Below, in pieces: positions 12,101-22,300 of a stretch of DNA of 64,000 nt. The notes beneath the pieces are model-generated. The model did no database searches and was not told the DNA's origin. It saw nothing but the letters and a program-made list of their open reading frames with translations. The position numbers were made by a program, and so were the translations under genes. This stretch comes from Dromaius novaehollandiae. Lineage: Eukaryota > Chordata > Aves > Casuariiformes > Dromaiidae. The stretch covers positions 39,125,981-39,189,980 of the forward strand of contig NC_088098.1 of NCBI RefSeq assembly GCF_036370855.1, written 5' to 3'. The stretch's first letter is position 1; each line of letters opens with the position of its first letter.

Positions 12101-15100
12101 ATATCCGTTACAGATACGGAAGCCAGTGAGGTCTAAACACTGTGGTGTATGCAATCGATGTATAGCAAAGTTCGATCACCACTGCCCATGGGTGGGTAAC
12201 TGTGTAGGTGAGTAATTTGCTAAAATACAATTTTCTCATAATAGTGAAAGAAAGGGAAAAGCTTGTGAAATTGTCCCTACGTATTTTACAAGATTTTGTC
12301 TGTTCTTTGATGATGACAGTGATTTGGTTTCTGCAAAAGTCTGAGGAAAAAAAAATCTATTGAGGGCTTTTGATAGAAGGAAAAGCATATTTAATTTTAA
12401 TTTTTACTTTTCTTCTACATATAGTTCTCTGCCTTATTCTCCTTTGTAATGTCTGTTATGTACACATCCTCAAAACTTTTTTGTTTCTAGTTCAGTCTTC
12501 TATCTATATACGTTTATTAATATAAGTCCTAGCAGGTAAAAGACTTGAAGCTTAAATGCATTTTCACTTTGTGCAGAAAGGGCCTGTACTTATTCCACAA
12601 CTGTTTATCCTTTATATGATATAAAACTTAAATTGGAAAATCATAGGTAAAGAGAAAGTTAATGGGAAAGTATATGTAGTCAAAAATGTAATAATTATAG
12701 CAGCTAGACTCAGAATGAATTCCCGTTGAGTTGTTGCTCTCTTTTTGAACCCCGTCTGATCGCTTATCCTCCCCCATGATGATGGGAGGAACTGATGTAT
12801 ATCAGGAATAAAATCTAGAAATGCTACTATTCCCTGTCTCTTTTGAGAAACTTGTTTGAAGATGATTGTTGTGTAGGGGGCACTGAATGCTTTTCACATT
12901 TAGGAGATGGTACAGCTTCCTTCACCCTTTTCCTGGACAAAAGAGGAGGTAGCTTTAATCTTGGGGAGTAAGCAGGACTTGAGTTCATCAACACCTGACT
13001 GCAAATAAATATTATAGTCCTTCCAAATGTACCTCATAATAGATAGTCACAGCAGTTTAAAATGACTGTCCTTATGATCAGGAATAAAATAGTCACTGCT
13101 GGGATTTAAATTGTAATGTGGCATCACTAAAGTCCCATTGAGATGGATTCATCTCACCCTTAAGACCTCTTTGGTCTTTATGGTAAAACAGTTAAAACAT
13201 AACTCAAAAACATAACAGAAAAAAAAAGAAAAGGAGGTTTTGGAACATGTTTAGTGACAGTTTGATACTTGTTTTACTGAAGTGCTGAGGAAGATCCAGC
13301 ACTTTAGACGGTGATTTGAAAAGCATAAAAAAAATGGGGGGAAGAGCCTAGCTTGTGTTTAATGAGAGAATATGTGAGTAATGGGATTATGTTAGTTGGA
13401 GGAAATGTTTAAAAAGAAGGTGATGCCAAAAAAACAAGTGCTCTTGCAAGTGGACTTGTACAGATTGGGATAATTGGTGGTAAAAGTAAACATCAGGACA
13501 TTTCAAAAGTATGCTGGAAAAAAGCATTAGATGTCACCTTATGGGAACAGTCCTGAACTGTAAGGAGTGATGGTCTGGATGACCTTATATGGATTTTCTG
13601 TCTCCGATTTGTACACGGTGGCTCTGAGCATAGTATTACAAAACAAAATCCATTCTTAAAACAGCATTTGTGGTATGTTTGCCAAAAAAGGGAAACATCA
13701 GTTTACGACTTTCTAGAAAGGCAGAGTTTAGAAATGTTTCATGTGATCTTCCTTTGGATGTGTTAGAAGGATAAGAAAAATTTTGCTAAAGACAGGATTG
13801 AGAGATATTGTAACAGTGTGTACAGAAATTCTAAAATAGTTCTTCTGGGGATGAAAGTTGTAACACAAAGAGATCAAGGATGAGTAGTTTTACCACTGAA
13901 AAAAGTGACAAGAAGTGCAAGCTATTTTAAAAATACATAATTATTTGGTGTTTGGGGCAAACTATATTCATCATAACTGCAAAATTTTAGCTAAAATTAC
14001 AATAAGCAAGTCTCTAACAGAGATTAAACTTATCTTTTAATAGAGCATCAAAATGACATTTTGTATTTTACAGTTGGTTCTTTAATAAAAATCTGTTGAT
14101 TTTTCATTTTAACACTTAAATTTCGAACAAACTGCAAATTTGCAACAGAAGTTTAGTTTTTAAATAATAGCATGAAGGGAGATATCACTGAATTTTATCA
14201 TGTTATATATCACACTGGTTATGCTGAAGTCGTATTGAATTTTTGTTCCAAAAGCAGCGGCTAAAAAATTAGGCCTCTCGTGTATAAGCAATTATTTTAC
14301 AGTTTAGAACAATGATTTTTTCCCCCCTTTATAAAAACTTCTTCTCCAAGGGGCTATAAGCAGGAAAAATGAAGAAACGAGCAAGCCATCCAAATTATGC
14401 AATATAATTCCATTAATTTAAAAATCAGTTAATTATATGTTGTTATTTATGTATAAGTAACATAAACACAACCATATAAGACAAATCAGCAACTATTTCT
14501 TAGAGTATTGTTTTTAACAGTAGAGGATCACTCACTGCATTCCTGCCAGTTCAGGATGACGCTGTAGGGAATAGTGCTGTGTTTTGCCCAGTCTTATTTA
14601 AGATGCAGAAGAAAGGCAGTTTCACTACTTTTACTTACTAAAGTCTTTTTAACCATGACCAAGGCTGTACCTGTCTCACAGTTTAAACAGTCTGTGCTAT
14701 GTATAGTTCATACACTGGGTTTTTGTCAAATACAGTGGGATTTCATGTTAAGTAGAATGTTTGGTTTGGTATCACTGGATGAAAGGAGAATTTCATCAAG
14801 TGTTTATCAGGTGGATCTCTAGGTCAGTGTTTAACTTTGTTGTTAAAATGTCTTTCCCAAGTCATAGTAGTTCTGAAATTTAGGATGCAAATGGAAGCAA
14901 TACCTTCGAGGCCTTCCCAACACTATTTCTCATAGGCTTTTAGCTGACCGAAGGCCATGTTACAGCATATTTTACATCCGAAGGAACTTGTTTGATTTTT
15001 CAAGGAAATGTCTTGTGCTTAGTCTAGCTTGTGTTGTATGTTTATTTTTCCTCATCTCTTATTTATATATTCTTTCAGTTCTCTTGCTAAAAGCACTTGA

Positions 15101-18100
15101 TTGTTTTGGGCCTCCAGAGAATGCCCTTGTTTTAGTAGGCAAAACATTTGACGTAATGGACAAATAAATGCCATGCTGGTAGTTGCTGACAGTCAAATCT
15201 TTGGGAGCCCGTTATCCTCTCTGGGTTCAGTTTACAGCCTGGAGCTATTGGGATGTTATGATAGTGGACATATTTTATAAACAGAAGGAAAGTTGAGCAC
15301 TTCAGAATTATGAGGTACTCACATTAGAAACATTTTTTAGCTGTACTAATGTTTAAAAAAGATTCATTTTTAATAACTCTTATTTTTATAACTTACATTT
15401 AAATTCAGTTATAAACAGAATATTTGGGTTTTTTTCCCATACACTACTTTAACCAGGTATTTAGGCCTCTTCAGTTAAATGTGTTTGATTCCAAGTTCTG
15501 TTAGAGATTTTATTTGTATTTAGCTGCATCAAGAAGGTTTAAGCATAAATTATGTTTTAACTTATGTTGTCATGGAAGGATGTGTATTTTTTCATATTTC
15601 CATTCCTTTTAAGTAAATGAAGTCTGCAGTCTGTCGAATTTTTTTTTTTAGTGGGATTTTTAAAAACATTGAAGTAATTCTTGGCTGCTCTTGGCTCTGC
15701 AACTGCCGTCACCAGCATGGCTCTAAACATTGTCTGTCAATAATTGTATTAGTTCATGACAAAGGTCACCAGTGAAATGCATTCCCGTGAATTTCAGCTG
15801 TAATGTGGCAGGAATTCAAGAAGCTTTGTTGTACTTGGACATAAGTCACAAGTGAAACAGTTAAATTTCACTTTATTAGAGGTTATAGAGGCTTAATAGG
15901 CTGGAGACTAATAAGCAGTACCTCTAAGCAGGGAATTAAACTTCCTCGTGTAGTGTCATCTCTTTCCTGAAAGTGTGATAGTTTGATTCCTCTTGTTCTT
16001 GTGCAACTTCAGGAGCAGGGAACCATCGCTATTTTATGGGGTACCTGTTCTTCTTGCTTTTTATGATCTGCTGGATGATTTATGGATGCATCTCTTGTGA
16101 GTAAATGTTTTCTTTATTTCATATAAATACTTCATCTGTGGTATGGGTTTGTTCCCCCCTCCCCCCTTTTTCAGATTTTTACCTTATCAGAGTTCTGATA
16201 CTTTTTATTGTGGAATTGAACTGTATAATCCTTGCCTGTATCAGTATTTTAAGTCAGTCAGAAAAGGATGCTTTTCTTGTCCTCAATTTTGTCTTCATCA
16301 CAGCCATGTGCGTGAATGTCATGTATTAGATGAGTTGAGGGAGAAGCCCAGAGGTAGGGAAAGGAAGAGGGAGCAAATAAAACTGTTCTAGCATGTTGTC
16401 ATTTCCTTATTTCAAGTAATGCAAGATGCTCTAATGTCAGTATTATGTTGGTGTATAGTAAATGTGTGATCTTTAGTGTGGTTTCTGACACTTTGTTTTT
16501 TCTCTAGATTGGGGATTCCACTGCGAGACAAGTTACACAAAGGATGGATTTTGGACCTATGTTACACAGATTGCTACCTGTTCTCCTTGGATGTTTTGGA
16601 TGTTTTTGAACAGTGTTTTTCACTTCATGTGGGTGGCTGTGTTACTCATGTGTCAGATGTATCAGGTATGGAAGAGCACTTAATCTGTAATGCTGAATGT
16701 TGGGACACAACATAGAATGTTACTCCTATATATCAAATGCTTACATCATTTAAATTAAAATGTTCATTATGCAAGATTGAATGTTCAGTCTCTGAACCGT
16801 AGGTGGAGGAGGTGGGCATCTGTTATCTTTGGATAGAAGACATCATTCACTTCTTATTGTTTTTTGTTTTCTTTTTGAACAAAAGGTTAAAATACCTTTC
16901 TCCCACTTTTCATTCTCAGAATGACCAAAAAAAAAAAAAAAAGGCAAAATAGTCCAGAGAAAGGCAATAAAGATTAATAGAGGCCTAAAGGTTAAATGTA
17001 TGGGTAGAAGTAGAAATAATGCAGTAAGTCATTAGCAGAAAGAGAACAGTAACTTCAAATGGGATCCAGTATTTTCTTAAACTGTTTAAACATGGTATGT
17101 TAGGATCACATGACTGTACTCTAATCTAACCAAAACCAAGTTCTTCATTATATGCTTTAAGACTAAAGGCAAGTCATATTGAAAGCCTTTAATGAACAAT
17201 GAGACTTAACAGTTAATTTAATCTTTTCCAGATCTGTCTCAGTAGGGTTTGTTTGCATGTTTTATATGTGCTAACTTGCTTGTTTTTCTCCTATCTGTAG
17301 ATATCTTGTTTAGGTATCACTACAAATGAAAGGATGAATGCAAGACGATACAAGCACTTTAAGGTTACAACCACATCTATTGAAAGCCCGTTCAAGTAAG
17401 TTTTAAAATGTAAACATGTATTTCTCATTTGGGTAGCCATGTACATGAATGAATTGCACAGCTGGTTGAAATGGAACTTAACTAAATATTTTAAAGTATT
17501 TTCAATATTTGGAATGCTAAATCTGTCACCTATTTTTACACATTCTACTCAGTTATAGGAAGGGAAAAACATTTTGTAGTGACTCTGGACAGGGATACAT
17601 AAACCCAGAAAACAGTGCTTTCCAGTAAGTCATCATAGTTTGCTGTAGAGGTCTGGGGAGAATAAATTTAAAATACTCTCTTTGTAAATCAGAGATGTCC
17701 AAACCAGGGGTAGCTGCTTACTGCATGGTGCAGGCATTGACCTGGATCTTCACCTCCACACTAGGCACTTTTTGCTGATGGATATTAGTGTGTTGTTAGA
17801 TTTGCTGCAGTGCACTAGCTCCCCGCCCCCCCCCCCCTTTTTTTTTTTTAGACTGTGGGAAAGAGGCAGCACTTCCTGCTCAAGAGGAAGAGTATGGCCA
17901 AAACTGAGTGAGAGGAAGGGAGCAGGATGTCCCAGGGACTGAGGCCAATGTTGGGTGGGTGAGACATGGGCTTTTGGGTATCAGTAAGTGCAGGGTGGGT
18001 TGGGGTTCTGGTTTCTGTAGCAGTGAGGGTGCAGGCTGAGTGAGAGGGGGAGCTACGGGATGTGAGAGCGTTGGGACGTCAGTACTTGAAGGGTGGCAAT

Positions 18101-19489
18101 ATGGTGGCATGGAGCAGTTTGTGAAGAGCAGGAAGTAGATGAAGCCATGAGACTGGCGTATTGATGTGCTGAGGGTATGTTATACAAAAGGAAAGGAGAA
18201 AGGACAGAAGTGTGTCTCATCTGCTGCACATGCTGTGTCGCGAGTTGGAGCTGCCTCTCTTTCAGGTGGTACCCAAGGAAACAGGAGATGGGAGTTTTTC
18301 TTGTAGCTTGATTTTGTGCTAGAAGAGAAAATTCTGTAAGATTTCTCTGTTTTTATATATACCTTTATACGAAACTTAATGAGAAATAGACAAGCATCTT
18401 TGTATGGTTGCACTCTTCCTAGAGGTAAGAGTTATAACAAAATCATGTAATTATTGTGCCTGAAGAACACAGGGCTGTGGACAGGGTAGGAAAAAAGTAC
18501 TGGTTTTGTCCCCAAGTTAGCGTCACGTTCACAAACCATTTTCACCGAAATAACTAATATTTTAAAAACTACTCCTGCAAGTAACAGCAGAAGTTTAAAA
18601 TAAGCGTCTTGGCATCGCCTGTCAGATGAAGCACTGACATCAAAAACTCGCGTTCTCTTATTTGCTTCAGCCTAGTCTGGTGTATATCATGACACAAGCT
18701 TCCCTTCCAGAAAACACTGATCTACTCAAATTATGTGTAATTAAATACAAAATGCGATTTTTTCCTGGAATTTTGGTATAAGCATCTTAAGTATTTGACA
18801 GCAAACTGATTCAGCAGCAGAAATGCTTGAACTTTTCATTCATTTAATTCCATGTGATACTGCTGTCTTAATTTTGTGCTGTCTGGGGGCTTAGCTGATC
18901 TTAGAGCTGCAGCTGGTGAACCAGCACATATGACAGAGATAGATCAGTGTTGATAAAAATGGAAGTTATTCCAAGAACACATTCACTTCATGCTCTTTAG
19001 TGTCTTGCATCCATATGATACAACTTTTGTCTTGGGAAAGGAGCTGAATTTTGATATTTTATATGACGGTATATTGTCAATCACGTGTTACAGTTTTTTC
19101 CTGCGTTTTGGCAGACAGTGAAAGAAAGTGTCTTGGCTGTGTCTCAGACCAAACATTTATCAATCTAGTGACTTGTTCTTATTTCAGAAATTACTCATCA
19201 GCAAGCATTAAGATAATTCTTGTATGCATTGGTTTTCTAAAGGCAGGAACTTAAAGGGAGAAAAAGTAGATTTGTAGGTAGATGGAAAAATGTACTTTGT
19301 TAGATGAGCTATGATACTACTACTAACATCTGTGTTTGTTTTGTTTTCAGCCATGGATGCATAAGGAATATTATAGACTTCTTTGAATTCAGATGCTGTG
19401 GTCTTTTTCGTCCTGTTATCGTGGACTGGACAAGGCAGTATACAATAGAATATGACCAAACTTCAGGATCAGGCTACCAGCTAGTGTAG
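52..19489 (+). CDS. ZDHHC17: ZDHHC17 (HIP14) palmitoyl-acyltransferase, C-terminal half, eight exons (5' part outside window)
   Basis: The spliced product is a DHHC-family S-acyltransferase that transfers palmitate from CoA to cysteines of substrates such as huntingtin, SNAP25 and PSD-95 at Golgi and vesicle membranes (family knowledge). Exons seen: 52-152, 8038-8162, 11166-11228, 12114-12207, 16013-16096, 16508-16665, 17301-17395 and 19351-19489. All junction phases agree, giving 285 residues plus a partial first codon, about residues 348-632 of the usual 632. In order the sequence shows hydrophobic segments (exons 1-2), a cysteine-rich zinc domain with CSTC, HCGVC and the catalytic DHHC (codons 12174-12185), two more membrane segments (exons 5-6), the TTxE motif as TTNE (exon 7), and a C-terminus ending GSGYQLV. 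The ankyrin repeats must lie upstream. ZDHHC13 is the nearest paralogue, but the near-identity to ZDHHC17 as I recall it and the CSRP2 neighbour decide the call. Confidence 0.97.
153..8037 (+). other. ZDHHC17: ZDHHC17 intron, U12-type AT-AC (minor spliceosome)
   Basis: This 7,885-bp intron starts ATATCCTTTT, the canonical U12 AT-AC donor. It ends CAC just after TTCCTTGACTT (8020-8030), a near-perfect U12 branch-point motif with the branch A about 10 bases from the acceptor. A GT-AG alternative fails because the AG at 8017-8018 would put an in-frame TGA (8031-8033) before the exon. The intron body is A/T-rich with a T16 run at 3122-3137 and no recognisable exon or repeat gene. Confidence 0.9.
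8038..8162 (+). CDS. ZDHHC17: ZDHHC17 coding exon B (membrane segment and linker)
   Basis: The exon completes Asp, then 41 codons [15 protein letters not shown]... through KSDPGII to EEQKKK. The donor is GTAACC. It carries the second hydrophobic segment of the C-terminal half and the cytosolic linker towards the zinc domain. A 164-residue open frame on the opposite strand across this region is a shadow. Confidence 0.95.
8163..11165 (+). other. ZDHHC17: ZDHHC17 intron
   Basis: GT-AG intron (GTAACC ... TTTCTGCAG), 3,003 bp. It holds an uninterrupted A26 run at 9635-9660 followed by A/T-rich sequence. I see no exon, RNA gene or intact mobile element. Confidence 0.85.
9635..9660. repeat. A26 homopolymer in ZDHHC17 intron
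   Basis: 26 consecutive A residues followed by an A/T-rich stretch. No retroposed gene is recognised upstream. Confidence 0.95.
11166..11228 (+). CDS. ZDHHC17: ZDHHC17 coding exon C (63 nt, first zinc cysteines)
   Basis: Twenty-one whole codons (phase 0 at both ends) encode [21 protein letters not shown], supplying the first CxxC of the cysteine-rich domain. The acceptor is strong (TTTTTCTGCAG) but the donor GTAGTG is a poor match to GTRAGT. The exon is therefore a candidate for alternative skipping. Confidence 0.94.
11229..12113 (+). other. ZDHHC17: ZDHHC17 intron
   Basis: 885-bp GT-AG intron, with weak donor GTAGTG and acceptor CGTTACAG. A/T-rich, nothing else recognised. Confidence 0.85.
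12114..12207 (+). CDS. ZDHHC17: ZDHHC17 coding exon D (DHHC catalytic motif)
   Basis: Thirty-one codons plus one base encode [16 protein letters not shown], then [13 protein letters not shown]. The Asp-His-His-Cys tetrad lies at 12174-12185; the Cys is the residue that carries the acyl intermediate in this family. All zinc cysteines and histidines expected in this part are present, so the enzyme should be active. The donor is a strong GTGAGT. Confidence 0.97.
12208..16012 (+). other. ZDHHC17: ZDHHC17 intron
   Basis: 3,805-bp GT-AG intron (GTGAGT ... CAACTTCAG), A/T-rich. The stretch 13,540-13,610 faintly resembles the 3' part of avian CR1 elements, but too weakly to call. No exon or RNA gene is seen. 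Confidence 0.83.
16013..16096 (+). CDS. ZDHHC17: ZDHHC17 coding exon E (membrane segment after DHHC)
   Basis: The exon completes Gly, then 27 codons run [20 protein letters not shown] to YGCIS, and the last T begins a Tyr codon. The hydrophobic stretch is the first membrane span after the catalytic domain. The donor is a strong GTGAGT. Confidence 0.95.
16097..16507 (+). other. ZDHHC17: ZDHHC17 short intron
   Basis: 411-bp GT-AG intron (GTGAGT ... TTTTTTCTCTAG). Small open frames inside it are read-through from the flanking exon, not separate genes. Confidence 0.85.
16508..16665 (+). CDS. ZDHHC17: ZDHHC17 coding exon F (luminal loop and last membrane span)
   Basis: The exon completes Tyr, then 52 codons run from [15 protein letters not shown] through [15 protein letters not shown] to LLMCQMYQ. 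A short polar loop precedes a long aromatic/hydrophobic membrane span. The donor is GTATGG. Confidence 0.95.
16666..17300 (+). other. ZDHHC17: ZDHHC17 intron
   Basis: 635-bp GT-AG intron (GTATGG ... CTATCTGTAG) with an A-run at about 16,926-16,942. The sequence just after this run faintly resembles avian CR1 but is too diverged to claim. Confidence 0.84.
17301..17395 (+). CDS. ZDHHC17: ZDHHC17 coding exon G (TTxE motif)
   Basis: Thirty-one codons plus two bases run [18 protein letters not shown] to SIESPF, and the last AA begins an Asn codon. TTNE is the conserved TTxE motif that follows the last membrane span in DHHC enzymes. The basic [11 protein letters not shown] marks the cytosolic side. 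The donor is GTAAGT. Confidence 0.96.
17396..19350 (+). other. ZDHHC17: ZDHHC17 last intron
   Basis: 1,955-bp GT-AG intron (GTAAGT ... TTGTTTTCAG). It contains a C-run then T-run at 17,823-17,850 and a G-rich, purine-biased stretch at about 17,870-18,110. No exon is seen. Confidence 0.84.
19351..19489 (+). CDS. ZDHHC17: ZDHHC17 terminal coding exon and stop
   Basis: The exon completes Asn, then 45 codons run [19 protein letters not shown] to [11 protein letters not shown], followed by TAG at 19487-19489. The cysteine pair in FRCCGLF and the C-terminal tail match the family end; the length to the stop is complete. Confidence 0.97.
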
Positions 19490-20018
19490 CACCACGTTCA
19501 TCCTGTGAGCATATCATATCTGAGTGGTGCCTGAAAAATTTTCTCTCTCTCTCTCGAATCCACATCCCTTGAAGAGTAGCATGCTATGTGTAGGGCTGAT
19601 GATGAATCTTAAGGTACCTTCTCTTCATCAGAATTTTATTAACAGAAGTAAAAATGGACAGAATAAACTGCCAAACCTGATAAGGAAGAGGAGGAAGATC
19701 AAAAGGGGATTTTAACAGTTCTTAACACGAGAATTATTCACAACAGCATATTCACAGTATTTGTTGTTGGGTTTTTTATTTAAGATCTTTCACAATGGAG
19801 CATGAGATTATTGAAGTATTGACATAAGTAGTTATGTTGTGCTGAGCAGAATACTCTTTTCCCAGTACAGATAATTCCAGTGGAACAAGAATCCAGAATA
19901 AAAAAAAGCTAAATTTCGTGATGCAAAGCTCACTAAGATTGCTACATTGTAGTTCCTGTAATGTGACTTTTTAATACAGGTTTTCTGTAGTATTATGTAC
20001 ATTGAAAAATGTGCATTC

Positions 20019-20130
20019 CAATACTGTGATAAAAATCATGTGGTGGGAATCCCTTGTAATGCATTAAGTTATTGCAATACTGTGATAAAAATCATGTGGT
20101 GGGAATCCCTTGTAATGCATTAAGTTATTG
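20019..20130 (+). repeat. Perfect 56-bp tandem duplication in ZDHHC17 3' UTR
   Basis: Bases 20019-20074 and 20075-20130 are identical. The unit starts CAATACTGTGATAAAAATC and ends TTAAGTTATTG. Identity over both copies implies a recent duplication or an assembly artefact. Confidence 0.97.
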
Positions 20131-20257
20131 CAGTAGAGCACGTCAGATAATGTTAGCAAAAAAATACGTTGCCTACGTTTTTTGATTGTTATTGCCACCA
20201 GTTCCTGGTACAATTAAATGCTTGTAATAACCCTGTTCTGAGATTATATAGTCTGAA

Positions 20258-20263
20258 AATAAA
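20258..20263 (+). terminator. ZDHHC17: Candidate proximal poly(A) signal of ZDHHC17
   Basis: Canonical AATAAA about 770 bases after the stop codon, within GAAAATAAACAATTG. It is one of several candidates; which is used cannot be told from sequence. Confidence 0.4.
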
Positions 20264-20290
20264 CAATTGTGAAAATAAGGAAAGCTCTTC

Positions 20291-22300
20291 TGTCAAAGTT
20301 AAAGCCCCGCTTAAATGCATGATACACCTTTAAAACTAGATTACAGTATATAATATTGAGCAAAAAAAGTGGAAAGAGTTTATCTTTGAAGTGATTGTAT
20401 AAACAAATAGTGATGTTTCAATATTAGGTTTCATCCCCATGCTGTACAGTGTAGTGCAATCAGAAACATGTTCAAAGAGAAGTGTCATAGGGAGAACCAA
20501 GGATGTGACTACAAAACTCTCAATTATAAAAAGACAAGAAGTAATGGTTTTAAATTTAATATGACTACAAAAGAACCTAAAGCTATCTGAAATACTTTGT
20601 TTGCATGTAAATTAATGGAAAACAAACTTAATTTATTTTAAAAAGTACAATCCCGATAATAGCACATGCAAGTAGAAAATCTAATGCAACATTCTGAGGA
20701 AGATGGTGTATCAGCAAGTGGAAATCACCCTTAATTTTTTATTTTTAAGTTCTCATGCTACAGATATGTTTGGAAGGTAAGGAATGATCTGAAATTGCAT
20801 TCCAAAGGGGCTTTTTTTGAATGTGATGCACTGATTTTTGTTATGGTGTTTTCATATACTCATAGTGAGTATTCACTGCTTCCTTAACTATTGTTTACAG
20901 AGAGACTGAGAATCAGGTTAGTTCTCTTCTAAGTGCTGTAGCAACCTAGTGGTTCGAGAAACCTGTGAGGGGAGTTTGGGGAGGGGACCTGAAAGCAGAT
21001 GACTGAGACCAGTGTAAAGAATGTGTATCTGTATATAAGTAATTTATCAAATAGTTTTCTCTTTGTGAGTGTGTGTTTAGTATATTTAAAGCTGCTCATT
21101 TCATTTTATTCAACCAAAAAGTGTAGGAAGATATCTAATGAGCTTTTAGTGATGTTCAATATTGCTGTTAATAGGCATTATACCCTGCAAATTCACTGCA
21201 TGTTTGATGCTTGGCAAAATTAGCGTTTTCTGTAATATGCAGATTACAGGTAATAAAACAATCTAGTGGTATTCCCGCCCCTTGCCTTAGTAAGAGGAGC
21301 AGTGAAACTGTAAATAGTTGATGTTCAGTATTTGCAAGTAAACATTTTTTTTCTGTAGTTGTTCCTTGATCTCAAGACACATGCTTAGTTTGCAAGTACC
21401 AGATATCAGGATTTACGGAAGTGCAACATTAGAGTACTTGAATGTTTAATACTGGAAAAATCAACATCATCTTGGACACAGTTTTAATGGGAGAGGTTTG
21501 GGTGTAGGGGTGGCAAGAAGCTTTTGCTATTTTTGTCAGACAAAATTTGTAATCCCAATGATGACACATTCTACTTCAGTGAAAAGAGTTGACACCAGTT
21601 ATTCATATTTTTTATAATCTGAAAAAGCATGAAGACTTTACAATGTTGTTTATTTTAATTAGCAGTAATCTGCATTTTCTTCATCTTTCTTTCACATTTC
21701 TGTTGGGGGTCGGTTGATGTAAGGAACTTCAGTCCACTTCATTAAATGTATTGTAACACCAGAAGAGCACTTGGTGTGTAAGACAAGTTTTGGGTTTAAT
21801 TGCCCAGTTGCATTTGCTACCATGAATTGTGTCATGCAGTCCATGTAAAAAATGTTTGCAAAGAAGAGGTGATCTTTGGTAATAAGTGACAAATTCTGCA
21901 CTGTTTAGTTGATAATAGCTCTCTGGTGACAGTTTTGCTAAGACCTGCAGAATTTGAGCAATAGTAAAAATGATAGTTGTTAATCTTAACCTGCATATAT
22001 GGATTTGGGGTGTATAAACAGTTTCCAGTGCAAAATGTAACTTGTCTTGAGTAATATTGAATCTTTTGATCTGAAATCATCAAAACAAGGGGGGGAAAGC
22101 CAACTATGCAGCATTTTTCTGTCAAGTTATCAAACATACAATTCACTTATTGTACCAAAACTGCATTGCTTCTGAAACTTAAGCTGATCCAGACCAAGAA
22201 CACATCAGATCAACTTAATTTGATATCAGTAGAATAAATGGAAATTTTGTCTTGGCCCTAAACATGTGCTGTTTCTTTGCAGGTTTCTATATTCTTTGAT
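20291..22300 (+). other. ZDHHC17: Possible distal ZDHHC17 3' UTR
   Basis: A/T-rich, non-coding in all frames beyond short chance ORFs. It holds AATAAA at 21252 and 22233 and a Pumilio-type TGTAAATA at 21309-21316. If distal sites are used this is UTR; otherwise it is spacer. Confidence 0.4.

Larger units (their letters stand above)
19490..20290 (+). other. ZDHHC17: ZDHHC17 3' UTR, proximal part
   Basis: Non-coding A/T-rich sequence follows the stop. AATAAA hexamers occur at 19662-19667, 19897-19902 and 20258-20263, and the last is a plausible proximal poly(A) signal. The end is not fixed by sequence: further AATAAA at 21252-21257 and 22233-22238 would allow a UTR of about 2.8 kb, in line with the long UTR of mammalian ZDHHC17. 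Confidence 0.6.

Noticed and set aside
7553-13691. Perfect CArG-type words (CCTTATATGG at 7553 and 13583, CCAAAAAAGG at 13682; also CCTTTTAAGG at 2709)
   Set aside because: A rough expectation for such words in 64 kb of A/T-rich DNA is about five, so these few are not above chance, and they lie in ZDHHC17 introns.
16940-17010. CR1 LINE-like wording after an A-run
   Set aside because: Resemblance to the CR1 3' region is faint and interrupted; below what I would call a repeat by eye. The same holds for 13,540-13,610.
20940-20975. tRNA B-box-like GGTTCGAGAAACC
   Set aside because: One base too long for a B box, and no A box or cloverleaf arms around it.
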